Of a stretch of 64,000 nucleotides of DNA, positions 24,586 through 35,302 are shown in pieces; position 1 is the stretch's first letter; every line of letters starts with the position of its first letter. Under the pieces are notes generated by a model that saw nothing but the letters and a program-made list of their open reading frames with translations, did no database searches and was not told where the DNA came from. The DNA is from Apiosordaria backusii (taxonomy: Eukaryota; Ascomycota; Sordariomycetes; Sordariales; Lasiosphaeriaceae). Position numbers and translations under genes: made by a program. The DNA lies in contig JAUKTV010000011.1 in NCBI GenBank assembly GCA_030549205.1, positions 744,001-808,000 of the forward strand, read 5' to 3'.

Positions 24586-26711
24586 TTAGTTTGCTGGTGG
24601 TTGTTGTGGTGCGAGCCCACTCTCGAGGTCATGTCGAGACCTCAGTTGTCTCGGCCCTTGAAAGCCCGTCTGTTGAAGATGCGGTGAGTTCTTCACATCC
24701 TGCATTTCCACCCCCTCTTTCGAGTCGATGCCGCCCTCGTTCTTAGCGACGCCAGCCTGGTTGCGACCTGCTTTCTTCGACCTCTTTGTCGGGGATAGCC
24801 TCTGATCACCCTCGTACAACGAGTACCTAAACTGGTAGTATGTCGGTGGCCTTGGCCTGCAAAGCACCACGAACCAGTTCCTGAACCAGCTTCCCTGGGT
24901 GTAGGCCCTGAACCGTTCCGCCTTGATGAATTTGGACGAGTTGAGATACTCGCGGGTCGTCTCACCCCTGGCCATCAAGAATATATGATACCCTGTCAGG
25001 GCGGCTGGGTACAGAAAGGCGATGAAACCATAGATGACCATGGCAAAGGGCACGCGGAAATGTGAGATGGCAGCAGAGAAGCTGACTTTCTGCTGGTGTT
25101 GGTAGACCAGGACCTGGGCCAGCGACGCGCCGGACAAGTATAGACCCAGCAAGGCGGCGGTAAAGATAAAGGTGAAAAAGTAGCGGTAGTTGCGGCGGCC
25201 GACGCAGTTGTTGAGCCAGAGACAGTGGTGGTCCTGTGTCTCGACGCAGTTGTCGCAAAGACGACAATGATGGGCTCTTGGTGGGCGCCACATCTGGCAT
25301 GTCTTGCAGTACTTGCAAGGCACCTCCATAGCAGCGGCTGTCTTTTCGGCAGACTTGATGAGCACCCACTCAGTTGTCGGCGGACCTGGTCTCCATGGGT
25401 CGTCATTTTCTGAAGGCGGGAATCGATGTAGGTTGCGTGGGAGAATCTAGGTCAATTGTCAGTCCTGACTCCTGCACATCAAAGAGCAAGATAAAAACCT
25501 ACCCCAGGGTCCGTGGCGGATGCATGGCAAAAGGAAGACACGCAAAGGTAGTAGAGATAGGCAAAAGTGATGGGTATCGCTGGCGAAATATTGTGCCATA
25601 TCCAAGGCGCCGAGAAGATCAAAAACAAGATGCCGGGGATGACGACTAACGACCCTGTCGCAATGTTGACTGGTCTGTCTCTTGCATTTTGTAACCGGCC
25701 TCCGAAGAAGAAAATGGTGTTGCCCTGAAAGTACTGGTAGTTGCGACCTAGCTTCTTGTTGGCCTTGTCCTTTTTCGATGGGTGCTCGCCGTCCCTACTC
25801 GCAGGTGGGAGCTGAGGTGACGAGGCTACCGAGTCCAGCTTCTCCCCGCCCTGCATTTCTCGGTTGCTATGGCCGGAATCGTTTCTCGGCATGAGGAAAC
25901 TGGATCGCAGCGATCGAGGAGTGCGCACAGGAGTTGGGATGGATACACCGGCTTTGTTGTATGTTTTGCTCATATCGAGAGTGAGGTTTCTCGAATCTCC
26001 AGGCTTCCTCTGCAACGGCCGGACGCTATCCGAAAAGCTCGAAGTCGCATGATGCCCCGTTGGACTCGTGTTGGCAGTCCTCCTGCCGTAAGTATCGTTC
26101 TCCGTAAACTCTGTTCCCCTCGATGGTGGTGGTCGCATATCCCCTTCATCAACGGACTGTCCCACTATTTTGGCACCAGGAGCTGAGTTGACGCTGTCGC
26201 GCGCCCGGTTATGGGGGTCTTCCTGCGATATAAATTGTCGGTTCATCGTCGTCGGTCTCGCGAATCCTCGTTGCGCTTGCAGCTTCTGCGAACTCATCGG
26301 ACGGAAGAAGGCATGCGATGTCAAAGACGGGACATGGCTTCTGGCTGCCGAACTAGGCGGACGAACTCCCTGCGACATACTGCTGATGCTTCCAGTCCCG
26401 CTCCCACGCTTTCCGGCCAGCCCCTGGCGCAAAGGTGTCCCTGAGCTCCATGGAGGTCTTCCAGATGCTCCTGTCCTCGCCGTTCCCGGACGAGAACTGA
26501 GGTCCGAATAGAATGCGCTCCGCCTCTTGCCTCCTGCATTCCGGTGCGCTTCCGAATCTCCACCGTCATCCGTCATGATATCGGTCATCCGCGAGGAAAT
26601 TATGCTCGGGGGACCAGGCATTTCAGATCGACCTGGAAACTGGGGAAAGTTGTCATCATTAATGGTGCTAGTGGGAGAGAGAGCCCTCGGCGCTCCCTCT
26701 CCGGATGCCAT
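24586..26711 (-). CDS. erf2: DHHC palmitoyltransferase ERF2
   Basis: Endoplasmic-reticulum S-acyltransferase that attaches palmitate to Ras-type proteins, working with ERF4/SHR5 in yeast. Two exons, 25503-26711 and 24586-25446, 689 aa. The intron falls just after ATDPG and joins to ILPRNLHRFP, a conserved family junction. The first roughly 300 residues are serine- and arginine-rich and look disordered. They are followed by NYQYFQGNTIFFFGGRLQNARD, two membrane segments (NIATGSLVVIPGILFLIF; ITFAYLYYLCVSSF), and the cysteine-rich domain CKYCKTCQMWRPPRAHHCRLCDNCVETQDHHC. The catalytic DHHC cysteine is near residue 478. Two more membrane segments and a hydrophilic tail follow. The long N-terminal extension is usual for filamentous fungi, against about 360 aa in yeast. 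Confidence 0.93.
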
Positions 26712-28095
26712 CGTTTCGTCTTTTCGTTTCCAAACTTTCTCTCGAATCGAGACTCGGTTCTCGGTATTCGACTGGCTTCGGCTTTGGATCGAAAGCAGAT
26801 CGTTTGGCGGCTGAAGTTTCAAGTACTATTCGTCCCGCGCTATAACATCGCTGGTTGGTGGGAATGGGGTAGAAAGTCGGCCGGAAAACCAGGCAAAAGA
26901 CTCGAAAAACGGTTCTTGGTGTGCAACGGCAAGAAGGAACGGTTTGGTGTGATGGTACGAATACCCGTTGCACCGTCACTTGCGCTTCGAGGGTCCGGGC
27001 GCGATACACGGCTGGTACACGGCTGGTACGCGTGGTGGTGGATGGCGGTGGCTTCTCGGGACGGCACTCCACTGCAGCTGCGTCTGATTACGATCACTTC
27101 CGTGGTTTTCGCGTTTACGAAACGATACAGCAGAGATTCGGAGATGGGTATTAAGGAGTGCGAGAAATGATTATGGGAGAGACAAAGAGTTGGACAGATA
27201 TGAAGAGGAGGAAAAGAGCGTCGAGAAAAAGCAATAGTGTGATGGCCGCCTTGGGGCTTTGCCGTGAGACCGAGCAAGAGTCGGAAGTCTCTTGTTGGAG
27301 TGTGAATCAGATGGATTTCTTTTTCTTTTGGCAGCTGCGATTTGGAGGATCTCACTGGCTGCGGTCGGGACCGTGCCATCCCCGTTTTCCCATTTCCAGT
27401 TTTTGCTGTCCAGCCGAGTGGCCCAGCATGTCCCAGTGGGGGACCTGCATTGCGCTCCGATCTCTTGGGTTAATTGCGCTGCGTCAGGTTACCCCTGAAT
27501 TCAAAGCCATGATCACTGTGATATCACCGATATCATACCAAGGACAATCTGAAAGTGAAGGCAAAGTTTGTGGCACGCAAGACAACAAACACCTGCTGTC
27601 GATGAGAACGGCAAACAGCGACTCGAAATTGCGCTTTGGGCACCACTTGCGCTCAGGGCTTTGACATCTGTCCAAAGACTGGATTACGTGTGACCAGATA
27701 TGTGCTGTTCGAAGAGACAACTGATGCAACCCAAGCTGTCACCGTGCCTGTGTCCCTGTGCATTGCAGCTTGTCCTGTGATCTGATGCTGCAGCTTGAAA
27801 AGGGAGAGGGACTTGCAGCCAGCAGCTGCCGGGCAGGCCCGTGGCAGTTGTCGTTCCCCGCTCCCTAAGAGAAAACAAGATTGGTCAGAAAAGTTTCCCT
27901 GAATTTGATGACGATAACAACCAATGACGGTTCATACAGTTCGGGGATACATTCCTTACGTAAGAAACGGGTGCCAAGCCTTCAAGCGTCGGCCCTGACG
28001 AAATCGTATGAGGGTAGAGAGCCAAAGCTGGCATCACGATCAGATTCGAAGCTCCATTGCACCAGCAACTGCGTTTGACAGACAACACCGCAGAC
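26712..28095. other. Divergent promoter region between ERF2 and a mitochondrial protein gene
   Basis: 1.38 kb shared upstream region of two divergent genes. Several frames are open by chance across the first part, but none has a domain. Nothing else seen. Confidence 0.6.
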
Positions 28096-28808
28096 ATGGC
28101 TTCCTTTATCGCCCGCAGAGCTTTCAGCACCACCGTCCGCCGCCTGACCACCGGCGAGGAGGCCCTCAAGACCGAGTCCAAGAAGAACCCCGAGATTCTG
28201 GTGCGTCAAATTCCGAGGTCCAACCGCCCGCTATTGCCGATGCCGTCGCCCTGATGCTTGAGCTTGCCATCTCCAATACCGATCCGAAACAGAATGGGAA
28301 TTCGATATTGGGCTGGAAACATGGCATGGGGCACACGGGGTGGCGGTGGTTGAGCTGTATTGGGAGGGGTATTGCTTGAAGGAACATGTGAAAGCTGATT
28401 TGGTTATCGTGATAGATTCTGGGCGGTATCATGGTCTGCGCTCTTGGTGGTGCCGGATACTACTTCGGTTGGTGTTCTATGCTTTTGTCTTTCAGCTTTG
28501 AGCTCGAGCTGACATCTCTATTCCAACAGGCAGCTCCCCTACCAAGTCCACCTCCGAGGAAACCGTCCCCATGGCCGACAAGAGCATGCCCTGGGAAAGC
28601 GGCGCCACCCACGGCAAGTACCAGTATCACCCCGGCGGTGATGCCAACGCTGCCCCCAAGGATGCCCCCAGCGCCGTCAACGTTGTCGTCGTTCCCAACG
28701 TCACTCTGCCCAAGGTACGAATCACTCATATTTCTCAAATGCACTATGCTCACGAATGTACAGGAGCTCCATGACAGATACAACAAGTGGGGCAAGGATG
28801 GCTACTAA
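28096..28808 (+). CDS. Small mitochondrial single-pass membrane protein, function unknown
   Basis: Four exons: 28096-28200, 28416-28467, 28530-28714 and 28764-28808, giving 128 aa; phases agree at every junction. The N-terminus MASFIARRAFSTTVRRL is a classic mitochondrial presequence (Arg, Ser and Thr rich, no acids). Residues 36-53 (ILGGIMVCALGGAGYYFG) are a glycine-rich membrane segment interrupted by intron 2. The rest is hydrophilic, with a conserved-looking end ELHDRYNKWGKDGY. The layout suits a small inner-membrane accessory subunit, for example of a respiratory complex, but I do not recognise the family and give no function. The intron-2 donor could alternatively lie four bases downstream (G|GTTGGT versus GGTTG|GTGTTC); only the first keeps frame. 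Confidence 0.72.
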
Positions 28809-29282
28809 ATACCTTTTTCGTTTGTGGGAGAGAAGGCGGAGTTTTGCGCAGGCAGTGAATGACACCTAACAGAGGGTATCATTGTAAATAGCTGACTAGA
28901 TTGTGATGGTTCGGGGTCCAGGGCGGTCTTGATAGAGTGCACTATTATTGGTTCCCGTGTGGGCTTCGAAGTGGTTCAATATTCTGGAGTGCTCATTTTC
29001 TCGCGGGCCAACCTGCTGGCTGTAACACAAGATTCCGGTGGAACAATGCCTCCCGGTGGTATGATGGGCGAACGCCTGATCTTGGAGCACATCTGAAGGA
29101 GAGCACCAAGGTTTCTGAGACTCAACCCGGGTATATCATTTGCTGTTGTATAACTCAAGACGACAAGAAAAGGCTATACTAACCCCCTAATTTCCAGGGA
29201 CCAACGCCAAAAAATGCAACTCATCACTTCCTAAGCTCCAATTCCGCATGTCCTCTCCGACATTATCATTGCCTGACACACA
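28809..29282. other. Convergent intergenic region
   Basis: 3' flanks of the small mitochondrial protein gene and NC2-beta. No gene seen. Confidence 0.6.
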
Positions 29283-30285
29283 TCATCCTATGTGCCTCTT
29301 AGCCGCATCGGCAAATTGCTCTTGCTGGAGTCGCTCGAGTTCCTCCAACGTCAGGCCACTCTGCTCAAACTTGTTTGCCTTCTTCTCACGCCCCTGTTCT
29401 TGAGCGTCAGCATGTCTTCATAACAGAGAGCTTCTCAGGCATGTCTCACCTTCTGGACTTCCTTGTGCTCGGCAGCTGCCTCCAAGACGGCAGGAACGTA
29501 ATCGGCAAAGCCGAGTTGCTCCAAAGCCTTGGTGATGTGGTCGCAGGCAATAGTCTTCTTAGCTTCCTTTTCAGAAATCTCGTTCGCCTCGGAAGAGATG
29601 AGGGTGATGAACTCGACACAACACTCTATGAGAAGGTCGCGGGCTTCTTTGGCGAAGGCGATGCCTGTTGACGACGGAAGGATCTCTCCGACTATTTTTT
29701 GAACAGTAGCTGCGACGAGAGGTAAGCGACAAGTTCCTGATCTAGGAAATAAGCTACATACCTTTCGGGAGAGACAAGTCGTCATTTCCTAAAAGCCACG
29801 ATGTCAGCAAACACTAGTCTCTTCTGTGAGATCCAAATAATCCAAAAATACCCAGTCCATCATTATCAAAGGCCGCCCAATAGCGGTCTTGACGGGGGAT
29901 GTGGTCTGCAGGCATCGTGTTTGCTCCTAGCGGTTCTGTGAAGATGTTTGTCGAGGGGTATTTGTACGTGGGCAACCAGACCAATAACACATCACATGAA
30001 GTGAAGGCAGTATGCTCTGTCCCTCCCGCAAACAAAAACCAGTGGGCCTAGAAAAGCCACTCATCTTCTGGGTAGGCGCTTAACACCCGGCCGTATAATA
30101 TATGCACATGTCTTCAGAAGACATTGAGGAAAGCCTTCACTCAGTTTACCATGAATGCACCAGCGAGCTCCCGGTCGCATCCATCAAAGAACAACCATAA
30201 CGCCACCCGACAAACAAACAGTGTGACTTCCCCCACTGCAGCGAATAAAACACGGTGGCTTACCTCCTAACTCGTGGTCCGACAT
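29283..30285 (-). CDS. ncb2: Negative cofactor 2 complex subunit beta (Dr1/NCB2)
   Basis: Histone-fold subunit that pairs with NC2-alpha (Drap1/BUR6) and binds TBP on DNA to repress or modulate RNA polymerase II initiation. Four exons: 30264-30285 (22 nt), 29762-29788 (27 nt), 29450-29709 and 29283-29393, giving 139 aa. The protein starts MSDHELGGNDDLSLPKATVQKIVGEILP and has the full histone fold (AFAKEARDLLIECCVEFITLISSEANEISEKEAKKTIACDHITKALEQLGFADYVPAVLEAA). It continues EVQKGREKKANKFEQSGLTLEELERLQQEQFADAAKR. The last acceptor is the AACAG just before GGGCGT; using the AG six bases earlier breaks the frame. Length matches family members of about 140-150 aa. Confidence 0.95.
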
Positions 30286-31547
30286 GATTTATGTAACAAG
30301 TTGGATCTTATGAATGATGTAGGGACAGTTGATAATGATACGTTTTGGCGACGGCGACGAGCAAAATGATGCTTTGACGCTGTTCAATCTTCAGCGGTTT
30401 CCTTGCGTGTTGGAACTTGTTTTGCTTTGATAGACGGCGGCACATGTTATAAAGCCGGAGAGCCGAGTGCTCTCAAAGCTTAGAGTTGGTGAGCAGCCCT
30501 TTATACTCAAAATGGCCTCCCATCCTCCCAGAGTGGTTCTTGAAAAGGCTGCCTGCCAATGCCAACCGGTCACCCTCTCACAGTGCGTTTGTGGCTTGTG
30601 AGACCCACCCACCCCGCCATGCCGCGTGCCAGGTGAGTTTTAGCCACACAGCAACAACAAGCTCTCCACCTCAGCCTCACTCGGTCCTGTTTGAAAATTT
30701 CAAGGTTCCTCGAAGCTCCTTCGCAGTTCTTCCGACCCCGAAACAAAAAGGCGACTTCTTGTCGCGAAGTTTTGTTTTTCTTTTCTTCCTCATCAACAAA
30801 CCGCATGTGCGTTCTCTGCCTCTGCGACCGATCGACAACATTGCAAAAACACGCAATGTTGCCTGTTGGGGGGCCTGATCAACCCCCTTGACACTTCAGT
30901 AAGGTAAACATACAATCCTCTATTTTCATTCCCTTTGACGAGCCTCATATGATGATATACTCGTGTCGCCCCAATCATACACAATTATGGTGATAGACAC
31001 AGTCAAGCCAAACGACACAACTGATCTTTCTCTCGTTCTCCCAACCATTTTTCTGCAGAATTTTCTCAGGAAACTAAGCTAACAGCTCAAAAGTTTTTAG
31101 ATGCCTGCTTCGGAACGCTTCGACCCCTACACGCATACCATGATGTCCATTATTGTACTTTTTCATTCCAATTCCGATCCCACATGACGGATACATTTCA
31201 CCTGATCTCTTGTCTTGGTCGAGCGCTTCGTAGCATTTTGTTTGCTACCAGAAGGAGAGCAGAGGACTAATATCGGTCCCTAATCCAGACGGTGATGGCC
31301 ATATTCTAGACGGATATTCCTTTCGGGTGGGTGACTTTTCTTATTTCTCTATTTCTATGTACATATCACCAAGGCACTGTGATGAACAAACTTTTCGTGC
31401 TTAAAATACCGAAAATACAATGTGGAAACCAATCAGACTTTTCATCTTTCGACTGATTTGCCCCCTCTATCTATTTGGATATGGAGTTGTTGAGTTTTGT
31501 CATGGACATTTCTGACCGTCAAATAGACAGATCTCATCTTTTTCAGC
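30286..31547. other. Intergenic region between NC2-beta and the SDR gene
   Basis: Promoter of NC2-beta (left) and 3' flank of the SDR gene (right). Frames up to 130 codons exist but show no domain. Nothing else seen. Confidence 0.6.
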
Positions 31548-32452
31548 TCATCGATACTCTGCCAGCTCATCCGCGCTCCATCTGCAACATTTTTTAGCAA
31601 CTCAGCCTCTTCAACGAGGACGTAGGCGTAGGTACTCACCTGAAAAACTTCGCAGATAGCTCTGGTGGCGCAGATACCGCAAGATTAGCAATGACAGCAC
31701 CAGGTTTCTCTGGCCGTATTAATGTCCCTTCTGTGTATTCTTTGCTGAAATCTTCGTAGTCTTGGGGTGCCATCTCGGCCTTTCCCTTTTCTCGAAGTTC
31801 CTTTTGCATGTCAGTGTCTACTCTCCCAGGGCTAATGGCTATCGATGTGATGTCTGGTTCTTCAACCGCGATGTGTCTTGAAAGGTGGTTCAGGGCTGCT
31901 TTGGAGGTTCCGTAGGCTCCCCAGCCGGCGTAGGCTCCTATTGCTGCGCCTGATGACAGGGTGATTAGACGGCCTTTGGTTTGCCGGAGGGAGGGGATAG
32001 TTTCTTTGGCGAGAGCGAGTGCGCTGAAGAAGTTGGCGTCGTAGAGGGCTTTCCATTCTTCGACGGAGGAGTTGGCGACGCGGGTCATGGGGGAGAGGGC
32101 GCCGTGGTTGATTACGACGGCATTGATGTGGTTGAAGTGGAGGAGGGCGAGTTCTTTGAGTTTGTAGGCTGTCTGTGTGTGGGTTGTTAGTAAGAATGAA
32201 TATGAAAATGAGAATGGCGTCATGAAATTCAACATGTGTGACTTGGGAAGCTGTGCTACATACATCAGGCAACGTCATGTCCGCCGCTAGATACTGGACT
32301 TGTGATGGGTACTCCTTTTTGAGCTCTTCAAGCTTATCAGGGGAGCGGGCGGCGAGGACGACATTGTGGCCGGCTTTGAGGAGGTGGAGGGCGACGGCGA
32401 GACCGATGCCGCGGCTGGCGCCGGTTACGATGATTACTTGCTGCTCTCCCAT
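31548..32452 (-). CDS. Short-chain dehydrogenase/reductase, IRC24/benzil-reductase-like
   Basis: NAD(P)-dependent oxidoreductase; substrate unknown. Three exons, 32264-32452, 31640-32172 and 31548-31581, giving 251 aa, normal for a classical SDR. Visible: TGASRGIG cofactor loop near residues 10-17, AARS after beta-2 (suggesting NADPH), NHG in place of NNAG near 85-87, catalytic Ser about 136, and YGTSK with Tyr150 and Lys154. The sequence SPGRVDTDMQKELREKG follows. The last exon encodes only WSADELAEYR, a typical SDR end (K-F-F/L-x-W). Closest in pattern to yeast YIR035C/IRC24-type proteins. Divergent from the TDA3-like gene with a 578-bp shared promoter. Confidence 0.88.
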
Positions 32453-33030
32453 GATGTCTGTGTGAGATGTCTTTGGGTCGGGTTTTGAACTTGGTGGTGT
32501 ACAGCAATATGCAGGGGAGGTTTGGAGGCTGCTCAGTGGTGCGTTTGTGTCGACTGTGCAGCTGTGTGGGAAGAGTGTTCGGTAACCCCTCTTTGAGGTC
32601 GATGTTGGTGGGTGGAGCGCGGGGTATCAACCTCAGCCATTCAACTGCCTTTGGGGACAGTAACGTGTCCACTCAAGGGCGCGGAATGGGGAACTTCAGA
32701 TTCGTGTCTAGACTAGGAGATTGGCACTCTGATTTGGAACTCGATTGACCATTCAGGACCATGGGATATGTGGTATTTGGTGGAGTGTGCAGTGCACTTG
32801 AGGTGGCAGTTTGAGGGGTTGATGCTGGATTCTGGCTGACAGCGATCGACAGATTCTCTAGTTTCAGAAACAGAATATATAACAGCTTTCCCATTCGTTC
32901 GCGATTGTTTATTCCCGATCTTCTTCTCATTGACTCTACCGTCCAACGTTCTGCCCTATCTTACCTGCTCACTGTTTCTAGCACAACTTCGGCATCAGCT
33001 CAACCCCCAGATATCAATACCCCTCACACC
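32453..33030. promoter_or_regulatory. Shared divergent promoter of SDR and TDA3-like genes
   Basis: 578 bp separate the two start codons, so both 5' leaders and promoters must lie here. No clear TATA box. The right part is C/T-rich, as is usual before fungal starts. Confidence 0.55.
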
Positions 33031-34302
33031 ATGTCCACCACAACCGCCACCGACACCGAAAACAACACCATAATCCTCGGCTGCGGCATCATAGGCCTCT
33101 CCACAGCCTACTACCTCTCCCTCTCCTCCCCCAACCCCCAATCCATAACCCTCATCGACCCCACCCCAGAGCTCTTCTCCTCCGCCTCCGGGTTCGCAGG
33201 GGGGTTCCTAGCCAAAGACTGGTTTTCCCCCGCCCTCACCCCCCTCGGTGCCCTTTCTTTCGATGAACACGCCCGGTTAGCTGCTGAAAACAACGGCAGA
33301 GAGAAATGGGGGTATACTCCGTCTACGTGTATCTCCTACATCCAGCACCATGACGGGAGTAAGCAGCAAAAAAGGGGGGATGACTGGCTTAGGAGTGGGA
33401 CTTCGAGGGTGAACGCCGCGCCGGCGGAGACGGAGCATGACGAGGGGAGGAGGCCGGTTTGGTTGAGGAAAAAGGACGGAGATAAGGTCGAGGTTATTAG
33501 TGAGGAGGGGACGACGGCGCAGGTTGATCCGAGGAGGTTGTGTGAGTGGTTGCTTGGGGAGGTGGAGAGGAGAGGGGGGAGGGTGGTGTACCCTGCGAAG
33601 GCGACGGGGTTGGTGAGGGATGAGATTACGGGGGGGATTAAAGGAATAGTGGTCAAGGACTTGAAAGAAGGAACAGAGAGGGTAGTTAAGGGGAATAAGA
33701 TTGTTATCACTGCTGGGGTCTGGACTCCAAGTGTGTTTAAAACGCTGTTTCCTGAAGCAAAGGTTGAGATGAAAGTTGGGAGCTTGGCTGGGCATAGTAT
33801 TGTTGTTAGGACGGCTGTTTGGGATACTACAACTGGGGAAAAGGAATGTCATGCTGTTTTTACGACGCATGAGAGGGACTTTTGTCCGGAGATGTTTTCT
33901 AGGTTGGGGGGAGGAGGAGAAATTTATTTTGCGGGGTTGAATGACTCTACGTTGGAGGTTCAGGATCCGGAGAAGGGGAAGGCGAGGCCGTTGGAGAAAC
34001 AGAGGGAGTTGTTGAGGGAGGCGGTGGGAGATATTATAGGGGGTGGTGATGGTGGGTTGGCGGTTGAGAGGGAGGGGTTGTGTTTTCGGCCAGTGACGGA
34101 GTGGGGGGCGCCGATTGTGTCCCGGATCACGGAGGAAGATCTCGGGATCGGGGCCGGAGAGGGAGGAGTTTGGGTTGCGGCGGGGCATGGGCCTTGGGGG
34201 ATCGCGATGAGTCTGGGGACGGGTGTTGTGGTGGCAGAGATGGTGGAAGGGAAAGAGCCGAGAGTGGATGTGAGTGGGCTACGGTACCATGGTAGTGACT
34301 GA
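33031..34302 (+). CDS. FAD-dependent oxidoreductase, TDA3-like (DAO family)
   Basis: Glycine-oxidase/D-amino-acid-oxidase-fold flavoprotein. The yeast relative TDA3 is tied to endosome-to-Golgi traffic; substrate unknown. Single exon, 423 aa. The start is the ATG at 33031 (MSTTTATDTENNTIILGCG). The N-terminal FAD fold shows GCGIIGLSTAYYLS near residues 17-30 and ends in ITLIDPTPELFSSASGFAGGFLA, a flavin-contact segment of the family. The middle holds WLLGEVERRGGRVVYPAKATGL and GNKIVITAGVWTPSVFKTLFP. The C-terminal FAD motif is VWVAAGHGPWGIAMSLGTGVVVAEMVEGK. An unusual serine- and charge-rich insert lies near residues 108-155. Codon use shifts from C-rich to G-rich third positions and GGG runs around base 33300, without breaking the frame. 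Confidence 0.88.
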   Translation: MSTTTATDTENNTIILGCGIIGLSTAYYLSLSSPNPQSITLIDPTPELFSSASGFAGGFLAKDWFSPALTPLGALSFDEHARLAAENNGREKWGYTPSTCISYIQHHDGSKQQKRGDDWLRSGTSRVNAAPAETEHDEGRRPVWLRKKDGDKVEVISEEGTTAQVDPRRLCEWLLGEVERRGGRVVYPAKATGLVRDEITGGIKGIVVKDLKEGTERVVKGNKIVITAGVWTPSVFKTLFPEAKVEMKVGSLAGHSIVVRTAVWDTTTGEKECHAVFTTHERDFCPEMFSRLGGGGEIYFAGLNDSTLEVQDPEKGKARPLEKQRELLREAVGDIIGGGDGGLAVEREGLCFRPVTEWGAPIVSRITEEDLGIGAGEGGVWVAAGHGPWGIAMSLGTGVVVAEMVEGKEPRVDVSGLRYHGSD

Positions 34303-34874
34303 GCGCTTGACTCAGACCAAGGAAAACTCGAGAACGCAACCGCTGAATGTGTTCGTATTGAACATGTTTGAAAGAAGGATAGTTGTGTTGAATTCGGGAG
34401 CAACGACTTTTTGATCCGGTTGGGAGATTCCCGAACAAGAGTGTGCCGGGGTTCGTGAGAGAGGGTGCCAGGTCATGAGAGAGGGTTCCGGGTCTGCCGG
34501 GTCTGCCGGGTCTGCCGGGTCGTGAGTGGTTTGCAAACTAATCCAAGGACCCACAGGTGACCACAGGAGTTATGCGGCAATCCTTATCTCTGATTTGTCA
34601 ACTGAGCTCAGCCTTGGAAAGGGCCCCACACTGTTGTGAGAGCCTCGCCATCACTCTGGGACCAGATCAGAAGTATATCTTCGGAGATTCCCCACCTCTT
34701 CTGCTAGGCTGTTTAAGCGCAATTAACCTCTTCTAGCGTCGGAGATATAGATAGACTCTTGAGCCAGATCGCTTTCTTTTTCCTCAGTCCAGTGCTGTGT
34801 TCTTTCAATGTTTTGAAATTGCAGCCATCAACACCTTGACACACGGACCCCACACACTTACACACTCGCAAGAA
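34303..34874. other. Intergenic region with a 9-bp tandem repeat
   Basis: 3' flank of the TDA3-like gene and leader of the next small gene. It includes GGGTCTGCC repeated at 34489-34521. An ATG at 34808 opens a two-codon upstream ORF out of frame with the next gene. Confidence 0.6.
34489..34521 (+). repeat. GGGTCTGCC tandem repeat
   Basis: Three perfect 9-bp units followed by a partial fourth (GGGTC), 19 bp downstream of a direct pair GAGAGAGGGT. Confidence 0.8.
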
Positions 34875-35302
34875 ATGGCACCTCTTCAAGCGACCAATCA
34901 TTCAAAACAAACCCATAACGGTGCAGCTCCTCACCATGCCCTTGGATATGGAAGTCTCGATCACACTGGAACCTCAACAGATGTAGCTGAGTGGGAGACT
35001 ATCTTCGTCTCCTTAGCAATAGTGATCGGGTTGTTGTTTGGGTTCATCTGCTCATTCTTGCAGCTCATTTTGATGTATGAGATGCGCTCCCCAAAGATTT
35101 GCCACGTCCGTTTCGTTGACGAATTTCTCAAATAGATGGGTGGGACCAATGCCCAGGCCCCTGGGTAGTAACCAATCATCTATCAAGTATCGACGAGGAG
35201 ATTCTCATGGCCAAGAAAAGCACGCAGCCGGCACCCAGATTGAAGTGGATGGCGAAGATTGCTGAGTTCCGGGATAAACACGGGAGCGGGCTGAGAGGGT
35301 GA
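34875..35302 (+). CDS. Putative 104-aa single-pass membrane protein (spliced)
   Basis: Not recognised. My model has two exons, 34875-35074 and 35188-35302. The first frame alone closes soon after the membrane segment with an unlikely tail. Splicing at AT|GTATGA to CAAG|TATCG gives a continuous frame whose second exon is charged and coding-like: IIDEEILMAKKSTQPAPRLK followed by WMAKIAEFRDKHGSGLRG. Residues about 41-67 (WETIFVSLAIVIGLLFGFICSF onward) form one membrane helix; the N-terminus is short, polar and histidine-rich. No signal peptide is evident, so it may be a tail- or mid-anchored protein. The start is the first ATG in frame. Both the gene and its splice are inference from coding potential and intron borders. 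Confidence 0.45.

Noticed and set aside
33277..34188. 303-codon minus-strand frame, proline-rich
   Set aside because: Antisense of the TDA3-like FAD oxidoreductase caused by its G-rich third positions.
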